In this document: one piece after another, positions 15,810 to 24,145 of the stretch
Numbering within the stretch: the first letter of the stretch is position 1
Layout of the letters: every line of letters begins with the position of its first letter
Assembly (NCBI GenBank): GCA_012837705.1
Contig: DUQQ01000039.1
Location: forward strand, 1 to 35,437
Direction: 5' to 3'
Length of the DNA: 35,437 nt
Source: Hydrogenispora sp.
Lineage (GTDB): Bacteria > Bacillota > UBA4882 > UBA10575
Program-made: the position numbers and the translations under genes
Notes under the pieces: generated by a model
What the model saw: the letters and a program-made list of their open reading frames with translations, nothing else
The model's database searches: none
Told to the model about the DNA's origin: nothing

Positions 15810-16526
15810 TTATTTGTTTTCCTGTTCTTCACCGGCAAAGTATTTAAATAATTTCTTTAAGGCTTTTTTTTCGATGCGGGAAACATAGGAACGGGAAATA
15901 CCCAAAACTTTAGCGATCTCCCGCTGGGTTTTACTTAATCCGTCCCGCAGTCCGTAACGTAATTCGATCACTTTCTGCTCCCTTTTGCTTAAGATACCGA
16001 GCTTTTTACGGAGCGTTTCTTCTTCCATTTTACTCTCGACAAGCTCAGGAACTAAATCCGTCCCCGTATCCAAAATATCCAGCAAGGTAAGCTCGTTTCC
16101 TTCTTTATCAGCACCAATCGGATCTTGTAAAAAAATATTGTTCTTCATCTTTTTAGTCGAGCGTAAATGCATCAGGATCTCATTTTCAATACAACGGGCC
16201 GCATAGGTCGCCAGGCGCGTATTATACTTTCTTTTATAAGTATTAATTCCCTTGATCAAACCGATGGTCCCGATGGAGATCAAGTCATCGTTATCTTCAC
16301 CGGTGTTATCAAACTTCTTAACGATATGGGCCACTAAACGTAGATTCCGTTCGATCAATGTATTTTTGGCTTCTAGATCACCTGCTTCCATCCGTAGGAT
16401 TAAAGCCTGCTCCTCCCCTTCCGTGAGCGGCATGGGAAAGACATTGTTATTGGCAATATACGATAGCAACCAGGCAAACTGCTGGTAAACCAGGTTGAGC
16501 AACATCCCGATCCAAGGAAGGATCAT
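15810..16526 (-). CDS. sigK: RNA polymerase sigma-K factor (uninterrupted, with pro-sequence)
   Basis: Late mother-cell sigma factor of sporulation. The 238-residue protein opens with a hydrophobic pro-sequence (about 1-25, LLNLVYQQFAWLLSYIANNN) like that removed by SpoIVFB in Bacillus. Region 2 follows (LIERNLRLVAHIVKKF, DLISIGTIGLIKGI, TYAARCIENEILMHLR), then region 4 with TQREIAKVLGISRSYVSRIEK. The gene is continuous: no skin-type prophage splits it, as happens in B. subtilis and C. difficile. The ATG at 16526 has GAGGGGG seven nt upstream. It sits between the altered PBP gene and ylmC and near the dpa genes, which are SigK targets in Bacillus. Confidence 0.96.
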   Translation of the reverse strand: MILPWIGMLLNLVYQQFAWLLSYIANNNVFPMPLTEGEEQALILRMEAGDLEAKNTLIERNLRLVAHIVKKFDNTGEDNDDLISIGTIGLIKGINTYKRKYNTRLATYAARCIENEILMHLRSTKKMKNNIFLQDPIGADKEGNELTLLDILDTGTDLVPELVESKMEEETLRKKLGILSKREQKVIELRYGLRDGLSKTQREIAKVLGISRSYVSRIEKKALKKLFKYFAGEEQENK

Positions 16527-16619
16527 CGGACTACCCCCTCGTTAAGTAAAATACGGTGTGTTTATAAATATGTGGGGGGCTTTTGTCCTGTGCCAGTCCG
16601 GCCGGGCCCTATTTTTGGT

Positions 16620-16745
16620 TAAATAAACCGCAGAAAGTGAGGTGTTTCGAGCACCAACCGCAGCGAGCAACGCCGCTATGCGCCGCGATTCACGCCGCCT
16701 GCTGGCCTTCTGGCGCAAACCGCTGGCTGCTCACATAAGCTCTAA
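16620..16745. other. GC-rich non-coding stretch between the PBP-like gene and sigK
   Basis: About 125 bp clearly richer in GC than its surroundings, with clusters of GCCGC, GCCAG and GCTGC. There is no gene with a ribosome binding site, no terminator and no recognisable promoter. It could be part of a dispersed repeat, a small RNA or remnant sequence. Confidence 0.3.
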
Positions 16746-16750
16746 ATTTA

Positions 16751-18322
16751 TCATAGACAACTCGTCATGAGCGCGGCGAAAAGCGCCGCCGCCCGCTCCG
16801 CCCCGCCGGGATCATCCTCGAGAAAGACGACACCCACCAAGCGCGGAGCATGGGCCGGTGCGTAACCAGCAAACCAGCTGTGATAGACGGGCTGCGCCCC
16901 ACGGTAGCCGGTTAAGACCACCCCGTCGATCCCCGCCGCCTCCTGCCCGATTTGGGCCTTTTGTCCTGTACCGTAGAGCACCGTTGCTTCCAGCATCTTG
17001 CGCAGCGCTGCCACGGTCGTCGCGGCCAGTACCGGACGGCCGGTGCCCACCTCTGAAACGAGCGGGGTCCACGCCCCATCCTCGCCCTGCAGTCCTTCCA
17101 CAACCGTAGGCGGATAATAAGCGCCGTTCCCGGCTACCATCTGTAATACGGCAGCAATCTGTACCGGGGTCACCGCAATTTTCTCCTCGCCGCTGACCAC
17201 AACCCTGCTATCGCCAGGGGCAGACTTATCAGGTAAAATTCCGCTTTCCTCTCCCGGGAGACCAACAGCGACCGCCCCTAAACCGCAGGCATCCGCCATC
17301 GTCAAAATCGATTCCGTCCCGAGGATAGACACCATCATCTGGAAAATCGACGGCGTCCCGTAGGCAAAGGCCTGTGTCAACGTCATCAGGCCAGAGCCGG
17401 TTCCGGCATCTTCAAAGAAGACTTGGTCGGGATCGAACATTCCCCGCTCCAAAGCCGCCGCTGTTATAATTAAACGCCACAGCCCACCCGGCGGAAAAGC
17501 CATCAATGCACGGTTCCAAAGAGAACGGTCCGGGTCGTTCAGACTGAGCTGCGGACGATAGGGGTTAAAAACCGGCCGGCTGGCCAGAGCACGGATTTTC
17601 CCCGTCCCCACCTCCATAAGTACAACAGCACCCTTGGTGACCCCCGCTTCATCCAGCAGTGTCTCGACCTTTCTTTGTAAAGCAAAGTCAAGGGTTAATA
17701 CTAAATTCCGGGCCGGTCTTCTTCTGGTCTCCTCCTGATAACGCCAGCCCAGACCAGGAATGGGACGCTGGTGGGCATCGGTCATCACAGCCAGCTTTAC
17801 CCGGCGGTCACTGGCCAAAACCTCATCATACATCGCCTCAAGTCCGGCAATCCCTTCGCCGGTGGTCGGGTGCACATACCCTAATAAGTGGTGGGCCACA
17901 GGGTGGCTCCCGTACCGTAAGGGGATTGTACAGAAGGTCACCCCCATCATGGGCCGTTCGGCCACCAAGCGCAACAGTTCAGCACTGGGGTCGGCAATGG
18001 TCAGCGGCAAAACACCATCCATCTTCACATGGTGAGCGGCCAGTAAAGGTGTGAGCACTTTCCTTTCTTCCGCCGTCAGCAGCGGGGGAAGGACGGCGAG
18101 ATAGACGCGATGGTCCCGGCCGGTAAGCGGCTGCCCATGGCAGTCCAAGATCGCGCCCCGCTGCCGGTAGAGGGCCAAACCATCGCTCCGCTGGTTAACG
18201 GCCTTGAGCGCCCAGTCCCGATTGGCCGCCACTTGAATGGTATAAAGACGGTAGGCGAGATAAAACCCGGCGATCAGAAGGACAGTACATAGCAGATAGA
18301 CCCGTTGCTTGCCTTTTTCCAT
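16751..18322 (-). CDS. Class B penicillin-binding protein homologue with all three catalytic motifs altered
   Basis: The 523-residue protein has class B PBP architecture: membrane anchor (8-27), dimerisation-domain motif RGAILDCHGQPL (55-66) and transpeptidase domain (about 206-520) resembling FtsI/SpoVD. The catalytic residues are missing. Where active enzymes have PGSTFK, it reads PGGLWR (278-283), so the nucleophilic Ser and the Lys become Gly280 and Arg283. The SxN segment after QAF reads GTP (322-324), and KTG reads LTG (470-472). The fold-supporting parts are kept (GLPGEESG, VTPVQ, WFAGYAPA), so the protein appears maintained rather than decaying. Penicillin binding and transpeptidation are unlikely; a scaffold or regulator in the divisome or spore coat/cortex machinery is an inference. 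Its ribosome binding site lies inside a terminator hairpin. Confidence 0.88.
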   Translation of the reverse strand: MEKGKQRVYLLCTVLLIAGFYLAYRLYTIQVAANRDWALKAVNQRSDGLALYRQRGAILDCHGQPLTGRDHRVYLAVLPPLLTAEERKVLTPLLAAHHVKMDGVLPLTIADPSAELLRLVAERPMMGVTFCTIPLRYGSHPVAHHLLGYVHPTTGEGIAGLEAMYDEVLASDRRVKLAVMTDAHQRPIPGLGWRYQEETRRRPARNLVLTLDFALQRKVETLLDEAGVTKGAVVLMEVGTGKIRALASRPVFNPYRPQLSLNDPDRSLWNRALMAFPPGGLWRLIITAAALERGMFDPDQVFFEDAGTGSGLMTLTQAFAYGTPSIFQMMVSILGTESILTMADACGLGAVAVGLPGEESGILPDKSAPGDSRVVVSGEEKIAVTPVQIAAVLQMVAGNGAYYPPTVVEGLQGEDGAWTPLVSEVGTGRPVLAATTVAALRKMLEATVLYGTGQKAQIGQEAAGIDGVVLTGYRGAQPVYHSWFAGYAPAHAPRLVGVVFLEDDPGGAERAAALFAALMTSCL

Positions 18323-18323
18323 G

Positions 18324-18367
18324 AAAAAACCCCTCCCTGGTTAATTTAACCAAAAAAGGAGGGGTTT
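18324..18367 (-). terminator. Terminator of mltG that contains the ribosome binding site of the next gene
   Basis: On the minus strand AAACCCCTCC (18367-18358) pairs with GGAGGGGTTT (18336-18327), followed by three further T residues. An inner GGTT/AACC stem tops the hairpin. The 3' arm contains GGGAGGGG, the only ribosome binding site of the PBP-like gene, whose ATG begins two nt after the T run. The hairpin can therefore end transcription or hide the site. Confidence 0.8.
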
Positions 18368-18391
18368 ATTGCCATGATGCCTTTTTGATGG

Positions 18392-19528
18392 CTAATTTCT
18401 ACCCTCACCCGCCTGCGCCAAAAGATTTTGGGCTCGGATGTGTTCCCGGTAGGTCCGGGAAAAAACATGGGTCCCGTCGGGTTTAGCAAAGAAATAGAGG
18501 TAGTCCGTATCCGCCGGTGATAAGACCGCCTTCAAGGAAGCGCGCCCCGGATTCCCGATCGGGGTCGGCGGCAAACCTTGGTACAGATAGGTGTTATACG
18601 GAGATTCAACCTGTAAATCCCGGTACAAGAGTCGTGGCTTGCGCTCGCCCAGGGCGTACTGGACCGTAGCGCAGGATTGCAAAAGTTGTCCCCGTCGCAA
18701 ACGGTTGTAAAAGATCCCCGCAATGATCGGACGTTCCGTTTCGACTTTGGCCTCGCCTTCCACAATGGAGGCAAGCGTCACCAACTCTACCGGGGAAAAT
18801 CCCGCTGGAAGCCGCACATCTCTGCTCACTTCGGCCCATACCTGGCGGAAGCGCTGGAAAAACACGGACAAAATCTCTTCTTCCGTCGCCCCCTTGGCAA
18901 ATTCATAGGTGTCCGGGAAAAGAAACCCTTCACCAGAAACAGGGGCAAAATCAATCAGTTGCGAACGGAGAAAGACCCGGTCGTGTAATAGTTCCTGAAA
19001 ACGGTCATAATCCACCAGACCCTTGGCGCTTAGCAAACGCCCAATTTCGGTAATGGTGTAGCCTTCCGGAATGGTCACGCGATAGATGACCGGACGACCC
19101 GTTTTTAACTCCCGCAACAAACGACGGAACGAGAGATCCGGTCCGAATTTGTAATGACCAGCTTTCAATGAATTCTGCTGACCGGTAAGATAAAGATACC
19201 AAATAAAACTATCCCTGTTCTTAATTAAGCCTTTCTCCTCAAGTAGTGACCCGATTTGGAAGACCGAGGAGCCCATCGGAATGTCAATCGTACTCTGGCG
19301 CGGATCAAAAACTTTCCGGTTAATTTGCACCCCGTTGTAAATCCAGATTGCTTGTCCCATTAAAAATATGAGGCCGCAACAAACAAGAGCGAGCAAAATT
19401 AAATGAAAACGAGACCGGTCTCGCCAGACCGGTCCCAAAAACCGGCAGATGCTCCGGTATAAAAAACGGATGAATTTATAACCCGGGAGAACGCGGTTCG
19501 GCTGGGGGATCATATCCTGTTTTCCCAC
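18392..19528 (-). CDS. mltG: Endolytic transglycosylase MltG (YceG family)
   Basis: Membrane-bound lytic transglycosylase that cuts nascent glycan strands and limits their length. The 378-residue protein has a membrane segment at 42-65, a LysM-like region (IPEGYTITEIGRLLSAKG, about 153-170) and the catalytic domain. The catalytic glutamate is E257 in ASIVEGEAK, and YNRLRRGQLLQS and LPPTPIGNPG are also present. The start is GTG at 19528 with GGAGG seven nt upstream. The order ruvX, DUF1292, mltG is conserved in many Bacillota. Confidence 0.95.
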   Translation of the reverse strand: MGKQDMIPQPNRVLPGYKFIRFLYRSICRFLGPVWRDRSRFHLILLALVCCGLIFLMGQAIWIYNGVQINRKVFDPRQSTIDIPMGSSVFQIGSLLEEKGLIKNRDSFIWYLYLTGQQNSLKAGHYKFGPDLSFRRLLRELKTGRPVIYRVTIPEGYTITEIGRLLSAKGLVDYDRFQELLHDRVFLRSQLIDFAPVSGEGFLFPDTYEFAKGATEEEILSVFFQRFRQVWAEVSRDVRLPAGFSPVELVTLASIVEGEAKVETERPIIAGIFYNRLRRGQLLQSCATVQYALGERKPRLLYRDLQVESPYNTYLYQGLPPTPIGNPGRASLKAVLSPADTDYLYFFAKPDGTHVFSRTYREHIRAQNLLAQAGEGRN

Positions 19529-19617
19529 TGAAGTCCCTCCTCGTTCTAATTATACCGGATCTTCTTCCCGGATGCTACCCGCAGAAAATACAATCTTTGT
19601 CAGATCCGGCGTGAGAC

Positions 19618-20004
19618 CTAATCTTCATCATCTTTCGCGTCATCACCCTCAGCAGTCTCTTGAAGTTCCTCAACGCCACCGCCAACATCAGCCTCGTCGT
19701 CCTCGTCTTCATAATCACTGTCATCATCGATAAAATCCAGATCCGCGCTTTCCGTCTCCAAAAGCGCCTGGATCTTTTCCAACTCTTCATCCTCAACATC
19801 CACTAAGATCTCTTCATTGTTGGCATCGGTCTCAAGACGAAAAACATGGGCTTCCTCTTCAACAGGATTCTCCTGAATTTCCGGGACTAAGATAACATAT
19901 CTTTTATCATCCATCTCCAACGTCCGTTCCAAACTGTAGCGATACTCCTGATTATCCTCGTCAACAAGGATAATCCAATCTTCCTCCCCGTGATGATGGG
20001 ACAT
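19618..20004 (-). CDS. DUF1292 (YrzB-like) protein with long acidic tail
   Basis: A 128-residue cytoplasmic protein. The DUF1292 core (about 9-80) has the typical pattern of a short hydrophobic strand, VILVPE and a region ending EDEELEKIQ. The last 45 residues are mostly Asp and Glu and probably disordered; Bacillus YrzB lacks so long a tail. Function is unknown. AAAGGAGGGTCAAC precedes the ATG at 20004. It lies between ruvX and mltG, its usual position. Confidence 0.88.
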   Translation of the reverse strand: MSHHHGEEDWIILVDEDNQEYRYSLERTLEMDDKRYVILVPEIQENPVEEEAHVFRLETDANNEEILVDVEDEELEKIQALLETESADLDFIDDDSDYEDEDDEADVGGGVEELQETAEGDDAKDDED

Positions 20005-20084
20005 GTTGACCCTCCTTTTAGTTTAATGAGTATATTTTCCCCTAAACCGGCACCGAATACAAGAGGAATTTGGCAATTCCCCTA

Positions 20085-20525
20085 TTAATTTTCTTTTTTG
20101 CGGAAGGCGCCGGAACGAAGATAGTTCTCAAGCAACAGAACCGCCGCCAATTGGTCGATAACTTGCCGTCGGCGGCGCCGCCGCACATTCCCTTCGAGCA
20201 AGGCCCGCTCAGCCTGGACAGTCGTTAACCTTTCGTCCCAGAAGATCGGTTCCACCCCACAAACCCGGCCCAAACTGGTCCCGAACTCCATCACCTTCTC
20301 CGCCTCCGGGCCGATCTCTCCATTCATATGACGGGGTAAGCCAATTAATAACCGGGAACATTGATGATTTTGAAAAAGGGCCGTCAAATACGCTAAATCC
20401 TGCTCAAGCGTCCGCCGTTGATAAACCTCCAATCCCTGGGCCGTCAACCCCAGTGGATCGCTGAGCGCAACCCCGATTCGTCTCTCCCCCACATCAAGGG
20501 CCATGATCCGATGCCAATCTTCCAT
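20085..20525 (-). CDS. ruvX: RuvX/YqgF-type nuclease
   Basis: RNase H-fold protein of the YqgF family, linked to 16S rRNA 5'-end maturation and annotated as a putative Holliday junction resolvase. The 146-residue protein has the first catalytic strand MALDVGERRIGVALSD, GLPRHMNGEIG, and WDERLTTVQAE with the later VIDQLAAVLLLENYL. The ATG at 20525 is preferred because AGGGG lies eight nt upstream; a GTG at 20546 gives seven extra residues with no site. It follows the baseplate-J-like gene by 32 nt. Confidence 0.93.
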   Translation of the reverse strand: MEDWHRIMALDVGERRIGVALSDPLGLTAQGLEVYQRRTLEQDLAYLTALFQNHQCSRLLIGLPRHMNGEIGPEAEKVMEFGTSLGRVCGVEPIFWDERLTTVQAERALLEGNVRRRRRRQVIDQLAAVLLLENYLRSGAFRKKEN

Positions 20526-20557
20526 CTTTTCTACCCCTAACTGCACGCGGTCTCATC

Positions 20558-22090
20558 TTACCTTTCGGAGGGAACAATCAACCGCACCTGATAGCTGTGT
20601 TTTGGTACCGTTTCCACCTCGTGCTTCCCGGTAAACTCAACCAGACCAACCTCGGGAAAGGCTGTCAACGCCTCTTTCGCCTGCGGCAGAGATTTACCGG
20701 CAACCGCCCGCATGACCTTGTCCCGGTCAATCTGTCCGCGGATCTTCGCAACCGCGAGCACGTTAACTTTGGCCGCTTCCAGATCCCCTTCGGCTTTTAC
20801 CTCCCGGCACGCAATTTCGTTGGTAACAGGGCGAAAACCTGAAGGTAAAGTCTGATACATGTTATGTTCCAACCATTTGTAAAGATGGGTTCTACTCAAT
20901 AAAGGAGCCGCAATTTTGTAAGCCACCTTCACCGTCAAAGTACTGCTTTCCGTTCCAACCGGTTGTTCCGCTCTAACCTGGCCAATCTCGGTGGTCAGTA
21001 ACTCGGGAAGCAACAGATAACCCTCTTCCGCCATTTCGTTAACGACCGCTTCGGCCCTGAGCGCCACCTGGCGCTTTGCTTCGACCTCCGCCCGTCGTAA
21101 GTCTTCTTCCTGCACCACCGGGACCAGGCGGTCTTCGCCTGTAGTAAACCGCTCGGGGTTGATCACATGTAATGTATTGGCAAGATGGCCCTCAATAACG
21201 GTAATCATCTGTCGCTCCACATTACCAACGGTCCCCTTTTCGACGGCTTCGACTTCCACTTCAGCCTGACCGTAGTTTTCGCCGGTCGGCACCCCCAGTT
21301 CATAGCGGGTACTTTTTTTCGGTACCACCACCGGTTTTGTGGTCACAAACTTTGTCCCCGCTTTAGTCGCCACAACAGTCCCTTTGGGCACAATAATCGG
21401 ATTGACACCACTGTTAATAAAGAAAACATTCCCTTTCGCCGACACGTGGCCCACCCGTTTCCGCCCGGTGGTCGCCAATGAAACACTCAATTCATCCTGT
21501 TTCTCCCGGATTTTCAATGGCAAATTCCCCTGAAGAACTTCCCGTTCACCAAAGTTGATCCCGACCGTTGCAACGGTACGGAACATATGATCCCGTGTCG
21601 CCGGATGAACGATAATATTAAGCCGCGGTCGAAAGAGGACAAAAGCACCGACCAGCAAACTGAAACCGGCTACCCCTAAAGCCAACAGCAGGCGGCCTCC
21701 ACGAAAGGGGGTAGCAGCTAGGGTCACCTCTTCTTCACGAACCGGAACCGCTTCCGCCGCCATCTCCTCCAATTCGATCGGCAGATGATTCTGGTATACT
21801 TCCGGTTTCTCCTCTTTTTCTGCCTCCAGCTTCTCTTTAATCTCCATCCCTAACCGGGCCGCAAGCTTTTTAACCGTCCGGTCCTTTACGACCAGAACAA
21901 GTTCTTTTTCTTCTTCTTCACTATAATACTTTAAGAGCCGTAAATTAATCTCATTCCGGAGAAAAGGGACCCGGGTCGGCGAATAGATGATAATGCGCGG
22001 GCTGACACTTTCCCGCATTTTTCGGATTAAACCATGCACCGTTTCATCCCGTTCGACTGGGATCACTTCCGTTTTTCTCAATGCCCACAC
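20558..22090 (-). CDS. Membrane-anchored baseplate-J-like protein
   Basis: A 510-residue protein with a cytoplasmic N-terminal domain (about 10-85, with IIIYSPTR and LVLVVKDRTVKKLAARLG), a Glu/Lys linker and one membrane segment (132-153). The large extracytoplasmic part contains a baseplate-J/gp47-like beta domain (about 220-320, including IIVPKGTVVATKAGTKFVTT). Single-anchor J-like proteins of this layout occur in Bacillota and Chloroflexota chromosomes without other phage genes; their role is unknown. The GTG at 22090 overlaps the preceding gene by 47 nt, so translation is likely coupled; AGGA lies seven nt upstream. A GTG at 22066 is an alternative. No tail or baseplate genes are nearby, so a prophage origin is not supported. 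Confidence 0.75.
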   Translation of the reverse strand: MWALRKTEVIPVERDETVHGLIRKMRESVSPRIIIYSPTRVPFLRNEINLRLLKYYSEEEEKELVLVVKDRTVKKLAARLGMEIKEKLEAEKEEKPEVYQNHLPIELEEMAAEAVPVREEEVTLAATPFRGGRLLLALGVAGFSLLVGAFVLFRPRLNIIVHPATRDHMFRTVATVGINFGEREVLQGNLPLKIREKQDELSVSLATTGRKRVGHVSAKGNVFFINSGVNPIIVPKGTVVATKAGTKFVTTKPVVVPKKSTRYELGVPTGENYGQAEVEVEAVEKGTVGNVERQMITVIEGHLANTLHVINPERFTTGEDRLVPVVQEEDLRRAEVEAKRQVALRAEAVVNEMAEEGYLLLPELLTTEIGQVRAEQPVGTESSTLTVKVAYKIAAPLLSRTHLYKWLEHNMYQTLPSGFRPVTNEIACREVKAEGDLEAAKVNVLAVAKIRGQIDRDKVMRAVAGKSLPQAKEALTAFPEVGLVEFTGKHEVETVPKHSYQVRLIVPSER

Positions 22091-24119
22091 ACCTTCTTCC
22101 TGCCTGTATTAATAAGGCAAAAAGACCTTTACGCTCCCTTGCCATCCACTGATCGGCAAGGATAATCAGCGGGTATAGAACTAAAGGAGCTAGCACCACG
22201 ATCCCTGAATCATTGACCAGAAAAGCCACAAACCCGGTTTTCAGCGTGATGCGCGCACCTTGCCAGTACCATTCCTGCTTCAGTTTGGCCGGATCGGTCT
22301 TTTTTTCTTTCATCCGCAAGCCGATAACGAAAATAAGATAAATCAATAAAAGCGTTGGTCCCCACGGACTATAGTTAATCAACTGTAGATTCATCCGGAT
22401 TTTACGTACCGCGATGGCGGTAATCTGTTCCCAAGCACCTAGGCGTAATAGCCGGAAGGCATCATGGAGATGGGTTGTCCCCCCCGCTTCGATGCCAATC
22501 ATCTGAACGGCCAACCCCACCAATAGGCACAAAGCGAACAACAACAAGTTCCGTCGGGCCAGTGCCGACGGTTTAATCCGACGGCAGATCAGCCCTGCCG
22601 CATAGGTGAGAGCCACGCCGCCGCCGAAATTGGCCCCGCCAAAAGGCGAAAAGACCAGTAAAGTCACGATCCCCAGAAAGAGGCCACTCCACTTCCGCCA
22701 TGGAGTATAGATCAGGATAGCGGCGGTCCCCAGGAGAAAAGTACCAAGAAAAACCCCCAGATACTCGTTGCCTAAACCGTAAAAGCGGTGCCCCAACACC
22801 GGACTAGGCCCGAGTAAAGAAGCCAGCATCAGTTTGGCACCAAAAATTAGATCGAAGAGAATAACCAAGGCCGTCCCAAGCAAGAGCCCGCGGTAAGCCA
22901 GCAGGCGAGTGGGAAAAAGTCGCCGGATAAGGACCCAAAGCCCACCACTGCCTAAAAAAAGCGAGAGGACAAGTAAGGGCCATTGGGTGAGCCGAAACGG
23001 TGCCAACAGAAGCATGGCCAAAGGTAGAACGGCCAAAATCGGTAAAACCGACCTGGTATATGTCGTGAGACGGGGCCACGGGGTAACAGGTAACCATAAC
23101 GCCAAGAATAACAAAAAGATAAGCAAATAAAGATAAAGACGGAGGATAAGCATCCTTTGGCGCAAATTGATCCCCCAATAGAGCCGTTCTTCCTGCAACC
23201 GGGACCAATCTCCTTCCGTCGTCCAGTGGTCACCTTTTTTCTCCGGCGTTTCGTTGGCCAAGTCAACAATCAGGGATGCTAAGTCGCTCCCGGTAATTAA
23301 CCCCGGTTGCCGGGTCGACGGGGAGGTCAGTAAACCCGAACCGCCCTTTTTCCGTTCTATTAGTAACGGTAAAAGCGGAAAATCGTTCCCGTCCATGGTC
23401 GATGAAGGAGCAGCAACCAAAAGGAAGAGCGTCGTTTTGTCCGGAGTAGCGGCGTTGATGCGCGCCAGAAAGGCATCAATCCGCGCAAGCGTTACCGCCC
23501 GCTGGCGACACCACTGGTCATCCGTCATTAGCCCGCGGTATGCTTCCAACCGCTCCAGATCGCCCGTCTCAACCAGGATAACATCGGTGGTGGGTAGCAA
23601 GGAAAGCACCAAATCCCCGAGTTGTTGGTAATCCGTCCGGAAGCCGAAAGGAAAGGTCGCATCGGCCCGTAAAATCCGTCGGTCGCTAATCTCGAGGTCA
23701 ACAGCACCATAGATGTCGCTGAGTAAAATTTTCGCCGCCCGGTTCGGCTGCCAAGGGAGATCCGCATTACCCAGAAAGGCGGTTTGTTTTCCGGCTCGGC
23801 GTAGGCTAGAGCCGATCATCCCAAGCGTCGGCTCCTGGTTCCCCACTCCACCAGAAGGTACCCGGTTCAAAGCCGGATAAACCTTTTCCGGAGTAAAACG
23901 CCCTTCCACCCGGACCACCGCCAGACCAACCTGCCCCCGCGTTAATAACCGCTGCAAATAGGGGTAGTCGGCCGTATTAAAGTCAGCAAAATCAACCCGG
24001 GTCATGTTCACCAGAACCAACTTGGGATCTGGGGTCTTACCGGTTGCCACGGCGGGAAACGCGAAAACGGTAAACAGGAAAAAGAGCAAAAGCCATCGGC
24101 AACCTTTATTTTTGATCAT
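22044..24119 (-). CDS. Polytopic membrane protein with alkaline-phosphatase-like N-terminal domain
   Basis: The 691-residue protein has a signal sequence (8-27) and an extracytoplasmic domain of about 300 residues. About ten membrane segments from residue 325 follow. The N-terminal domain resembles the alkaline phosphatase superfamily in outline: LVLVNMTRVDFADF near 35, VILVETGDLERLE near 180 and STRQPGLITGSDLASLIVD at 268-286. The usual Asp/His metal-ligand motifs are not evident, so it may be inactive. The membrane part has HRFYGLGNEYLGVFLG (444-459) and GGANFGGG, which look conserved. I do not know a function. The weak ribosome binding site of the ATG at 24119 is the only doubtful point. 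It overlaps the baseplate-J-like gene, suggesting a joint envelope role. Confidence 0.7.
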   Translation of the reverse strand: MIKNKGCRWLLLFFLFTVFAFPAVATGKTPDPKLVLVNMTRVDFADFNTADYPYLQRLLTRGQVGLAVVRVEGRFTPEKVYPALNRVPSGGVGNQEPTLGMIGSSLRRAGKQTAFLGNADLPWQPNRAAKILLSDIYGAVDLEISDRRILRADATFPFGFRTDYQQLGDLVLSLLPTTDVILVETGDLERLEAYRGLMTDDQWCRQRAVTLARIDAFLARINAATPDKTTLFLLVAAPSSTMDGNDFPLLPLLIERKKGGSGLLTSPSTRQPGLITGSDLASLIVDLANETPEKKGDHWTTEGDWSRLQEERLYWGINLRQRMLILRLYLYLLIFLLFLALWLPVTPWPRLTTYTRSVLPILAVLPLAMLLLAPFRLTQWPLLVLSLFLGSGGLWVLIRRLFPTRLLAYRGLLLGTALVILFDLIFGAKLMLASLLGPSPVLGHRFYGLGNEYLGVFLGTFLLGTAAILIYTPWRKWSGLFLGIVTLLVFSPFGGANFGGGVALTYAAGLICRRIKPSALARRNLLLFALCLLVGLAVQMIGIEAGGTTHLHDAFRLLRLGAWEQITAIAVRKIRMNLQLINYSPWGPTLLLIYLIFVIGLRMKEKKTDPAKLKQEWYWQGARITLKTGFVAFLVNDSGIVVLAPLVLYPLIILADQWMARERKGLFALLIQAGRRCVGIEKNGSDPSRTG

Positions 24120-24145
24120 ATCTTAACCCATACTCCACTGTCAAT

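Noticed and set aside
20558-22090. Prophage remnant suggested by the baseplate-J-like domain
   Set aside because: The protein has its own membrane anchor and a cytoplasmic N-terminal domain, and no other phage gene is within the window.
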